From the NCBI GenBank assembly GCA_035536455.1, contig DATLOC010000053.1, forward strand, positions 124,001 to 188,000: 64,000 bases of DNA. Direction: 5' to 3'. Below, in pieces: positions 45,600-52,608 of this stretch (position 1 is the first letter of the stretch; the number at the start of each line of letters is the position of its first letter). The notes beneath the pieces were generated by a model that saw only the letters and a list, made by a program, of their open reading frames with translations, had not been told where the DNA came from and did not search any database. Position numbers and translations under genes: made by a program. This DNA is from DASUNQ01 sp035536455 (GTDB lineage: Bacteria; Acidobacteriota; Thermoanaerobaculia; Multivoradales; UBA5704).

Positions 45600-46706
45600 C
45601 TAACTCACGGTCTTCCGGAACGCCCGCGCGCTGCCGAGCACCAGGACGGTGGCGATGGCGAGGAGGGCGGCGACGTGCTGCCAGAGGTCGAGGAAGCCGG
45701 CGCCGCGGATGACGATGCCGCGGGAGATGGCGATGAAGTGGGTGGCGGGCAGGACCTGCGCCACCCACTGAAGCGGCCCGGGGAGCGACGAGAGCGGGAA
45801 GATGTAGCCCGAGAGCATGATCGAGGGGAGCAGCACCATCTGCGCGATCTGCGTCGCCTCCATCTGCGTCTTGGCGCGCGCCGAGATCAGCAGGCCCAGC
45901 GACAGGAGAGCGAAGAGGTAGACCGCGGCTAGCCCGAGGAGGAGCGGCACGCTGCCGTGGATCGGCACGCGGAAGACCGTGGACATGAGCGCCAGCACCA
46001 CCAGGAGCTGGAGGAAGGAGAGGGCGAGGTAGGGCAGGAGCTTGCCGAACACCACTGCGATCGGCGAGGCCGGCGTCACCATGAGCTGCTCGAGCGTGCC
46101 GCGCTCGCGCTCCCGGACGATGGCGTAGGCCGAGAGGAGCGTCCCCGAGAAGGTCAGGAGGATGGCGATCAGCCCCGGGATCAGCAGGTTCGCGCTCCGC
46201 GAGTCGGGGTTGAAGAGGAGCTGCGGCCGCGCCTCCAGCGGCAGCTCGTCGATCCCCTGCTCGCGCGCCAACTGCTCGAGCGACCGCGAGAGCGTCAGCC
46301 CGTTCGTCGCCGCGAGGGCCTGCGACGAGAGACTGGAGTCCGAGCCGTCGATCAGCACCAGGACGCGCGCCGCCCCTCCGTAGAGCCGCCGGCGGGCGAA
46401 GTCGGGCGGCACCTCGATCCCCACCGACGCCTCGCCGGCCACGATCGCCTCGCGCAGCGCCGCCCGCGACGGCACGTAACGCTCGACGGCGAAGAGCCCC
46501 GTGCTCTGGAAGGCGGCGAGGAGCTCGCGGCTCTCGGCGCTGCGGCTCTGGTCGAAGACCGCGGTCGGCACGTCGGTGACGTTGGTGTCGATCAAGCCGA
46601 AGAGGACGAGCTGGAAGACCGGCAGAGCGAGGGCGAAGCGCAGGGTGCCGCGGTCGCGCACCATCTGCAGGCCCTCCTTGCGCAGGACCGCCCCGAAGCC
46701 CCTCAC
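45600..46706 (-). CDS. ABC-2 family exporter permease (YbhS/YhhJ-like)
   Basis: 368 residues from GTG 46704-46706. An N-terminal membrane segment (LRFALALPVFQLVLFGLIDT) is followed by a large periplasmic domain (about 45-175, FAVERYVPSRAALREAIVAG) and five more segments, with the conserved cytoplasmic LLSAYAIVRERERGTLEQLM ahead of them. It overlaps the ATPase gene by GTGA. Together with the HlyD-like protein upstream it forms a YbhG-YbhF-type exporter, although only one permease gene is present instead of the usual YbhS/YbhR pair. Substrate unknown. Confidence 0.87.
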   Translation of the reverse strand: MRGFGAVLRKEGLQMVRDRGTLRFALALPVFQLVLFGLIDTNVTDVPTAVFDQSRSAESRELLAAFQSTGLFAVERYVPSRAALREAIVAGEASVGIEVPPDFARRRLYGGAARVLVLIDGSDSSLSSQALAATNGLTLSRSLEQLAREQGIDELPLEARPQLLFNPDSRSANLLIPGLIAILLTFSGTLLSAYAIVRERERGTLEQLMVTPASPIAVVFGKLLPYLALSFLQLLVVLALMSTVFRVPIHGSVPLLLGLAAVYLFALLSLGLLISARAKTQMEATQIAQMVLLPSIMLSGYIFPLSSLPGPLQWVAQVLPATHFIAISRGIVIRGAGFLDLWQHVAALLAIATVLVLGSARAFRKTVS

Positions 46707-47734
46707 CGCGCCGCTCCCGCCGCCGCCGGCGCCACGCCCGCGGCCTTGCCGTCGCCTTGCATCGCCGTGAGCCGCACGAAGACGTCCTCCAGGCTGGGCT
46801 CGATCGGGCGGACGCGCACGTCGGAGCGCCCGGCGGCCTCGAGGTCGCGCTCGATCGTCTCGTCGGGCACGCCGGCGTCGACCAGCAGGTGGAGGGCGTT
46901 GCCGAAGATCGTCACCTCCTGGACGTAGGGGAGCGACCGCGCCCGCCCCATGACCGCCGCCGCGCCGAGGTCGCACTCGGCCTCCACCCGCCGCGTCCCC
47001 GTCGGCGTCACCTCCGGCCGCCGCGTCAGCTCGTCCGGGCGGCCCTCGACGAGGAGGCGGGCCATGTAGAGGTAGCCGACGGTGCCGCAGCGCTCGGCCT
47101 CGTCCATGTAGTGGGTGGTGACGAGGAGGGTCACGCCCTCGGCGGCGAGCTCGAAGAGGAGGTTCCAGAGCTCGCGCCGCGCCACCGGGTCGATGCCGGC
47201 GGTCGGCTCGTCGAGGAAGAGGACGCGCGGCCGGTGCATGACCGCGGCGGCGAGCGACAGGCGCTGCTTCCAGCCGCCGGAGAGCTGGCCGGCGAGGCGG
47301 TCGAGGTAGGGGGCGATGCCGGTCAGCTCGATCGCCCACCGCCGCCGCTCGCGCGCCGTCTCGCCGGCCAGGCCGTAGACCGAGGCGAAGAAGTCCAGGT
47401 TCTCGGCCACCGACAGGTCCTCGTAGAGCGAGAAGCGCTGCGGCACGTAGCCGATGCGCGCCCGCACTTCCTCCCCTTGCGTGGCGACGTCGAGGCCGTC
47501 CACCGAAGCGCGCCCGGCGGTCGGGGCCAGGAGGCCGCAGAGGATGCGGATGAGGGTGGACTTGCCCGAGCCGTTGGGGCCGAGGAGGCCGTAGATCTCG
47601 CCGCGGTGGACGCGCAGCGAGACGCCGTCGAGGGCGCGCACGCGGCCGAAGTCCTTGACGATCTTCTCGGCCTCGATCCCCCAGCCGCCGGCGGCCGCCG
47701 AGGCCGCCACACCGGGTTCACCGGGCTCGCTCAC
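46703..47734 (-). CDS. ABC exporter ATPase
   Basis: 343 residues. Walker A GPNGSGKST, signature LSGGWKQRLSLAAAVMHRP, Walker B RVLFLDEPTAGIDP and the switch His in LLVTTHYMDEAERC are all intact. A C-terminal ~100-residue extension (EAECDLGAAAVMGRARSLPY, IEPSLEDVFVRLTA) matches drug-exporter ATPases such as the YbhF half. GTG 47732-47734 overlaps the HlyD stop, and its own stop overlaps the permease start. Confidence 0.9.
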   Translation of the reverse strand: MSEPGEPGVAASAAAGGWGIEAEKIVKDFGRVRALDGVSLRVHRGEIYGLLGPNGSGKSTLIRILCGLLAPTAGRASVDGLDVATQGEEVRARIGYVPQRFSLYEDLSVAENLDFFASVYGLAGETARERRRWAIELTGIAPYLDRLAGQLSGGWKQRLSLAAAVMHRPRVLFLDEPTAGIDPVARRELWNLLFELAAEGVTLLVTTHYMDEAERCGTVGYLYMARLLVEGRPDELTRRPEVTPTGTRRVEAECDLGAAAVMGRARSLPYVQEVTIFGNALHLLVDAGVPDETIERDLEAAGRSDVRVRPIEPSLEDVFVRLTAMQGDGKAAGVAPAAAGAAR

Positions 47735-48666
47735 CGCTCCTCCAGGTGCACCAGCGCCGCCATCCCCGCCTTGAGCTCCGGCGCCGCTTCCACCTCCACC
47801 TTGACGCCGAAGACCTGCTCGGCCCGCTGCTCCAGGGTCTGGACGTTGCGCGGCGTGTACTCGGCCTGGTCGCGGATCTCGACGATGCGGCCGCGGAAGC
47901 GGCGCTCGGGGAAGCTGTCCACCGTCACCGCCGCCGGCTGGCCGACGCGCACGCGGCCGAGCGCGGGCTCCGGGACGTAGACGCGCACCCAGAGCTGCCC
48001 GGCCTCGAGCAGCGCGGCCACCGGGCGGTTGGCCGGCACCAGGTCGCCGGGCCGCAGGTCGAGGCTCTCGACGACGCCGGCCGCCGGCGCCGCGACCAGC
48101 GTCTCCTGCCGCTGCCGCTCGAGCAGCGCCAGCCGCGTTTCCTCGCGCGCCAGCGCCGCCCGCGCTCCCGCCACGTCCTCCTCGCGGCCGCCGCTCTCGG
48201 CCTCGCGCAGGGTCTCGCGGGCGGTGGCGGCGCGCACCGTCGCGGCGTCGTAGTCGCGGCGCGGGATCACCCCCTGCCGCCAGAGCGCCTCGAAGCGGCG
48301 GCGGTCGGTCTCGGCGGCCCGGTACTCGATCTCGGCGCGGCGCACCGCCTCGCTCCTCGGCCCGCGCTCGGTGCGGGCGAGGGACGCCCGCGCCTCCTCG
48401 ATCCGCGCCCGCTGCTCGGCGACCTCCAGGTTGCGCAGGTCGGAGTCGAAGCGGACGATGGGCTGGCCGGCCGCCACCCGGTCCCCCTCCTCGACGTAGA
48501 CCTCCAGTACCCGCCCGCCGACCAGCGACCCCACCTCCACCGTCCGCGCCTCCAGCGACCCCGAGAGGATCAGCCCCTCGCGGTCGCGCCGGGCGGCTCG
48601 CCAGAGCCAGACGCCGGCGGCGGCGACGGCGAGGAGGAGGACGGCGACGGCGGCGCGGCGCTTCAT
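47731..48666 (-). CDS. HlyD/YbhG-family periplasmic adaptor of the ABC exporter
   Basis: 311 residues. An N-terminal anchor (AAVAVLLLAVAAAGVWLWRA) leads to a biotinyl-lipoyl half (VEVGSLVGGRVLEVYVEEGD), a coiled-coil hairpin (about 85-195), the second lipoyl half (TLVAAPAAGVVESLDLRPGD) and a beta-barrel (LWVRVYVPEPALGRVRVGQP). It is the first gene of the HlyD-ATPase-permease operon and lies divergent from the membrane protein at 48741. Confidence 0.9.
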   Translation of the reverse strand: MKRRAAVAVLLLAVAAAGVWLWRAARRDREGLILSGSLEARTVEVGSLVGGRVLEVYVEEGDRVAAGQPIVRFDSDLRNLEVAEQRARIEEARASLARTERGPRSEAVRRAEIEYRAAETDRRRFEALWRQGVIPRRDYDAATVRAATARETLREAESGGREEDVAGARAALAREETRLALLERQRQETLVAAPAAGVVESLDLRPGDLVPANRPVAALLEAGQLWVRVYVPEPALGRVRVGQPAAVTVDSFPERRFRGRIVEIRDQAEYTPRNVQTLEQRAEQVFGVKVEVEAAPELKAGMAALVHLEER

Positions 48667-48740
48667 CGTGGGGGTTCGAGCCGCCGGCAGTGTATCCCCG
48701 GGCAGTCTTCTTGCTTGACTCGGCCGCGAGGCCGCCCCCC

Positions 48741-49199
48741 ATGCACCCCCCCGACAGCTCGCAGTGGGTCCTCCAGCTCGTCTGGCTCTTCGCCCTGGCG
48801 CTGCCGGTCGCCTGCGTCGCCTGGACGGTCACCCACGAGGAGGTCTTCAAAGAGCCGCGCGAGTGGTGCGAACGGAAGTCCAAGACGGCGCGCTCGCTCC
48901 TCGCCCGCAAGTTCTTCTACCTCTTCACCTGCGAGTACTGCTTCAGCCACTACGTGACGATCTTCTTCCTCGTCGTGACGCGCTACCGACTGCTCCTCGA
49001 CGACTGGCGCGGCTACCTGATCGCCTTCTTCGCCCTGGTCGCGGTGGCCAACAGCTACATGAGCGCCTTCGGCCGCCTCCGCCAGGAGGTCAAGTCCGAG
49101 AAGCTGGAGGCCGAGACGAAGGAGAAGGTGCTCGAGAAGGTGGAGCTGGAGGTTGAGCGGCGGGCGGAGGAGAAGCGGCGGCCGGCCCGTGCGCGCTAG
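48741..49199 (+). CDS. Small membrane protein with a CxxC and a coiled-coil tail
   Basis: 152 residues from ATG 48741 (an in-frame GTG at 48690 would add 17). Two membrane segments (QLVWLFALALPVACVAWTVT and GYLIAFFALVAVANSYMSAF) flank FFYLFTCEYCFSHYVTIFFL with a Cys-x-x-Cys. The tail is a charged coiled coil (EVKSEKLEAETKEKVLEKVE). I do not recognise the family. It converges on the next gene; the two stop codons share the four bases CTAG. Confidence 0.6.
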   Translation: MHPPDSSQWVLQLVWLFALALPVACVAWTVTHEEVFKEPREWCERKSKTARSLLARKFFYLFTCEYCFSHYVTIFFLVVTRYRLLLDDWRGYLIAFFALVAVANSYMSAFGRLRQEVKSEKLEAETKEKVLEKVELEVERRAEEKRRPARAR

Positions 49200-49675
49200 G
49201 CGCCCGTGCCGGGCACGGCGACCTCGTCCTCCCGCCACTCCTGGCCGCAGCCGCGGCAGCTCCAGCGCCGGTGCAGGACCGGCACCGGAAACCCCAGCAG
49301 CAGCCAGGCGGCGACGAAGGCTTTGAGCGACCAGCGGCGGTAGCGCAGCTCGGCCGAATGGCAGCCGGGGCAGCGCCGCACCGTCACCTCTTCCCCCTCC
49401 TCGACCAGGTAGATCTCCGGCAGCGACTCCTCGCGCGCCAGCTCCGCCGCCGCGGCCTCCAGGTCCTGGCGGCGGACCTGGAGCTTGACGCCGCCGACCG
49501 CCTGGGAGACCGCCCAGACGATGCGGACCGTGTGCTCGTCGGCGACGCTGGCCTCGATCCCCGCCGACTCCAGCCGCGCCTTGCCGAGGAGCGCTTCCCA
49601 GGGCGTGGTGAAGGCCGCCACGGTCACCCGCGGCTCGAGGCCGTAGGCGGGCTGGGGCTCGGGCTCGGCGTTCAC
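49196..49675 (-). CDS. DUF2007-like domain plus zinc ribbon protein
   Basis: 159 residues from GTG 49673-49675. Residues about 15-85 match the DUF2007 pattern of 'putative signal transducing' proteins (VTVAAFTTPWEALLGKARLE, ASVADEHTVRIVWAVSQAVG, VKLQVRRQDLEAAAAELARE). A zinc ribbon follows (CPGCHSAELRYRRW and CRGCGQEW) around one hydrophobic segment (AFVAAWLLLGFPVPVL). GTGA overlap with the small membrane protein upstream. Confidence 0.7.
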   Translation of the reverse strand: MNAEPEPQPAYGLEPRVTVAAFTTPWEALLGKARLESAGIEASVADEHTVRIVWAVSQAVGGVKLQVRRQDLEAAAAELAREESLPEIYLVEEGEEVTVRRCPGCHSAELRYRRWSLKAFVAAWLLLGFPVPVLHRRWSCRGCGQEWREDEVAVPGTGA

Positions 49676-49854
49676 GGCGCCACGCCCCCTTCGCTCAGGA
49701 GGTTCCCGATCCACCAGAGGAGGGCGGCGAAGAGGAGGAGCACGGAGAGGGCGGCGCCGGCGGCCACCACCCGGCCGAGCGGCCCGCGCAGCGCGAGGTA
49801 GGCGAGGACCGCCGCGAGCAGCGCGAAGACGCCGAAGACCAGCGTCGCCAGCAC
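49672..49854 (-). CDS. 60-residue membrane protein
   Basis: Two membrane helices (LATLVFGVFALLAAVLAYLA and VVAAGAALSVLLLFAALLWW) joined by a short Arg-containing loop. It lies between xseB (its GTG directly abuts the xseB stop) and the DUF2007-like gene (GTGA overlap), so it belongs to the xseAB operon. No known function. Confidence 0.6.
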   Translation of the reverse strand: MLATLVFGVFALLAAVLAYLALRGPLGRVVAAGAALSVLLLFAALLWWIGNLLSEGGVAP

Positions 49855-50085
49855 CTAGCCCGCCCCCTCGCCCTCGCGCCCCTCGATCCCCTGCACGATC
49901 TGCGTCACCTCGACCTCGGCGCGGCGGATCTTGGCGCGGCAGACCTCGAGCAGCTCGGCTGCCCGGCGCAGCTCCTCGGCCAGGCGGTCGACGTCCACCT
50001 CCTCCCCCTCGATGCGGGCGAGGATGCGCTCCAGCTCGTCGATCGCCTCGCGGAAGCTCGGGCCGGCCTGCGGCTCGCTGCTCAT
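49855..50085 (-). CDS. xseB: Exodeoxyribonuclease VII small subunit
   Basis: 76 residues, the usual size. FREAIDELERILARIEGEEV, DVDRLAEELRRAAELLEVCR and AKIRRAEVEVTQIV are the two helices of the family. Several XseB bind the XseA C-terminal region. Its ATG overlaps the xseA stop. Confidence 0.93.
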   Translation of the reverse strand: MSSEPQAGPSFREAIDELERILARIEGEEVDVDRLAEELRRAAELLEVCRAKIRRAEVEVTQIVQGIEGREGEGAG

Positions 50086-51326
50086 CCCTGCTCCTCCACC
50101 ACCCGGCTGCGCAGAGCGCCCGCGGCGAGGCGGGTGACCAGCAGCTCGCCGGCGCCGGTGCGCGCGGCGTCGCGCAGGAGGGCCCCGTCCGCCGTACGGG
50201 TGATCGAGAAGCCGCGCGCCAGGGTGCGCTCGGGGCCGAGCTGCCGGCAGAGGCGCTCGAGGCCCTCGGTGCGCCGGGCGGCGGCGCGCAGGACGCCCTG
50301 CCCGGCGCGGCCGAGCGCCCGCCCCAGCTCGGCCACCCGCGCTCCCCGGCCGGCGAGGCGCAGCCGCGCCAGCCGCACGCCGCGCTCGGCCCGCCCCAGC
50401 GCCTCGCGCCCGGCGCGCAAGGGCGCGGTGCCCTGGCGCAGCAGGGCCTGGCGCAACTTGACAAGCCGCTGCTCGGCCCGCGCCACTCGCTCGACCAGCA
50501 GCTCCGCCGCCTTGGTCGGGGTCTTCACCGCGGTGTGGGCGACTAGGTCGGCGATGGCGTGGTCGATCTCGTGGCCGAGGCCGGTCAGCACCGGGAAAGG
50601 CGCCCGCGCCACCGCCTCGGCGACGGCGCGGCTGTCGAAGGCGGCGAGGTCGGCGCGGGAGCCGCCGCCGCGCACCAGCACCGCGCAGTCGACCGCCGCG
50701 CGGGCCAGCGCCGCCAGCGCCGAGACCACCTCGCGCTCCGCCTCCCGCCCCTGCACGGAGACGTGGACGAAGACGACGCGGAAGCCGTAGCCGCTCTCGG
50801 CGAGGCCGGAGAGGAAGTCGTGGTAGGCGGCGCTGCCTTTTGAAGTGACGAGGGCGACGCTCAGTGGCAGGTCAGGGAGGAGCAGCGCGCGGTTGCGCTC
50901 GAGGAGGCCGGCGGCGGCGAGGGCGGCGAGAGTTTCGCGCCGGCGCCGCTCGAGCTGCCCCAAGGTGAACGCCGGGTCCACCTCGCGCACGCAGAGCTGC
51001 ACCTTGCCGCCGGCGGCGAAGAAGTCGAGGTTGCCGCGCAGCCGCACCTCCTGGCCGTCGGCGAGCTCTTGTCCCGAGCGGGCGAGGAAGCGCGCCACCC
51101 GCTGGTGGTCGGTCTTCCACAGCACCGCCTCGAGCTTCCCCACCACCTCGTCGTCCGCCCCCTTCTCGACCAGCTCGCAGTAGAGGTGGCCGCGCGGGCT
51201 GGCTTTCACCCGCTGCAGCTCGCCGATCACCCAGACGCTCGGGAAGGCCGAGGCCAGCAGCCCCTTGACCTCCCCGCACAGCTCGGAGACGGTGTAGGTG
51301 GTCTCGAAGAGGGCGAGCGTGCTCAA
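50082..51326 (-). CDS. xseA: Exodeoxyribonuclease VII large subunit
   Basis: 414 residues. An N-terminal OB fold (YTVSELCGEVKGLLASAFPS, VWVIGELQRVKASPRGHLYC) is followed by the catalytic domain (IALVTSKGSAAYHDFL-type segment LSVALVTSKGSAAYHDFLSG, CAVLVRGGGSRADLAAFDSR, VLTGLGHEIDHAIADLVAHT, VKTPTKAAELLV) and a long coiled coil that binds XseB. It degrades single-stranded DNA from both ends. The start is TTG 51324-51326, overlapping the stop of the upstream gene (TTGA). Confidence 0.94.
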   Translation of the reverse strand: MSTLALFETTYTVSELCGEVKGLLASAFPSVWVIGELQRVKASPRGHLYCELVEKGADDEVVGKLEAVLWKTDHQRVARFLARSGQELADGQEVRLRGNLDFFAAGGKVQLCVREVDPAFTLGQLERRRRETLAALAAAGLLERNRALLLPDLPLSVALVTSKGSAAYHDFLSGLAESGYGFRVVFVHVSVQGREAEREVVSALAALARAAVDCAVLVRGGGSRADLAAFDSRAVAEAVARAPFPVLTGLGHEIDHAIADLVAHTAVKTPTKAAELLVERVARAEQRLVKLRQALLRQGTAPLRAGREALGRAERGVRLARLRLAGRGARVAELGRALGRAGQGVLRAAARRTEGLERLCRQLGPERTLARGFSITRTADGALLRDAARTGAGELLVTRLAAGALRSRVVEEQG

Positions 51327-51871
51327 TGCGGGGACTTGAGCTCCTTCGAGGTCCCGAGCGGGATCGACTCCGCCCACTCGATCGCCTTCTTCTCGCCGGC
51401 GGTCAGCTTGGAGAGGAAGTCCACCGCCTCGTCGCGCTCGCGGAAGAGGCGCCAGATGAAGGTGTGGCCGGCGGGGGCGGTGAAGTAGGTGTAGTGCTTC
51501 GAGCCGTTCGAGAGGTCGAAGCCCAGGTTGGCCTCGCCGTTGACGCCGACGCAGGCCAGGGCGATCGCCCGGCAGGCCAGGGCCAGCGCTTTGATCTCGT
51601 CCTCGTAGTCCGACAGCTCCTCGCGCGACAGCGGCGAGTGGAAGAGGGAGACCCGCGTCCCGTCCTCCTCGGCGAGCAGGGTGTAGGGGATGTCGTTGCG
51701 GTCCATCGCGTCCTTGGTCTCGGCGGTGGTGACGAAGACGTCCTCGGTGCCGTGGACCTTGTAGGTGATGGCGTAGACGTCCTTGTCGAGCTGGGCGAAG
51801 CTCTCGGCGAGGATCGATTCGTCTTCGATGGTGAAGTAGAAGAGGCGGTTGCGCGTGCGGCGTGCGGTCAT
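51323..51871 (-). CDS. Conserved hypothetical protein upstream of xseA
   Basis: 182 residues, soluble. It opens RNRLFYFTIEDESILAESFA, then VYAITYKVHGTEDVFVTTAE, a central region HSPLSREELSDYEDEIKALA, and FTAPAGHTFIWRLFRERDEA. I do not recognise a family. The TTGA overlap with xseA means translation of xseA probably depends on it. The 79-bp gap upstream (51872-51950) holds nothing obvious. Confidence 0.6.
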   Translation of the reverse strand: MTARRTRNRLFYFTIEDESILAESFAQLDKDVYAITYKVHGTEDVFVTTAETKDAMDRNDIPYTLLAEEDGTRVSLFHSPLSREELSDYEDEIKALALACRAIALACVGVNGEANLGFDLSNGSKHYTYFTAPAGHTFIWRLFRERDEAVDFLSKLTAGEKKAIEWAESIPLGTSKELKSPH

Positions 51872-51950
51872 GCGGGGGACTCCTGGGGTTGGGATGGGCG
51901 GCCGGCCGGGACCTTCCCGGCCGCCGCGAACACGTCAATATATCAAATGG

Positions 51951-52607
51951 TTAGCCGGCGGTCCTGCGGAGGTACTCGTCGAGCAGGCGCCGCTCGTCGC
52001 GGGTCAGCGTGGCCTCGGGCAGCACCAGGCTCTCGCCGGCGCGCGGCAGCTCGACGACCAGGGTGTTGACCGCCCGCTCGACGCCCGAGCAGTCCATCGC
52101 CAACCCGGGCACCAGGGCCATCGAGGCGCAGAGGTCGACGAGGCCGTCGCCGACGCCGCTGCGCACGCTCACCGAGACCCGCTTCGGGAGCTGCTCGGGG
52201 GTGATCCGGTAGCCGCCTTCGATGCGCGCCACCTTCGCCCGCCCTTCCAGGGTCTTGGTCTGGCGCGGCATCCGCACCTCGTCCTCCAGCCGCCGCGTCA
52301 CCCCGCCCATCGTCACGTCCGCCACCAGCCAGCCGGTGCCCTCGAAGGTCAGGGTCAGCTCGGCGGCGTGGCTGCCGCCGGCCCCCGGCTCCAGGCGGAG
52401 GAGGTGGTCGCGCACGGTGACGGCGTTGCGCGGCGAGGCCAGGCGGAGGGTCATGTCCCCCTCCTCCAGGACGGCGATCTCGGGCGCCAGGTCGCGGTAG
52501 GTGCGGTTGGCGCGCTCCAGGCGGAGGCGCAGGCCCGGCTCGGGGACCGGGGTCGGCGCCGCGCCGAGGAGCAGCAGGGCGGCGAGCGGCAGGAGCGCGC
52601 GCTTCAC
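51951..52607 (-). CDS. Secreted hypothetical protein
   Basis: 218 residues with a signal peptide (RALLPLAALLLLGAAPTPVP). The mature part is mostly beta (LRLASPRNAVTVRDHLLRLE, ELTLTFEGTGWLVADVTMGG) and ends ATLTRDERRLLDEYLRRTAG. Its GTG follows the VWA gene stop by one base, so it is probably co-transcribed with it and periplasmic. No family recognised. Confidence 0.6.
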   Translation of the reverse strand: MKRALLPLAALLLLGAAPTPVPEPGLRLRLERANRTYRDLAPEIAVLEEGDMTLRLASPRNAVTVRDHLLRLEPGAGGSHAAELTLTFEGTGWLVADVTMGGVTRRLEDEVRMPRQTKTLEGRAKVARIEGGYRITPEQLPKRVSVSVRSGVGDGLVDLCASMALVPGLAMDCSGVERAVNTLVVELPRAGESLVLPEATLTRDERRLLDEYLRRTAG

Positions 52608-52608
52608 G

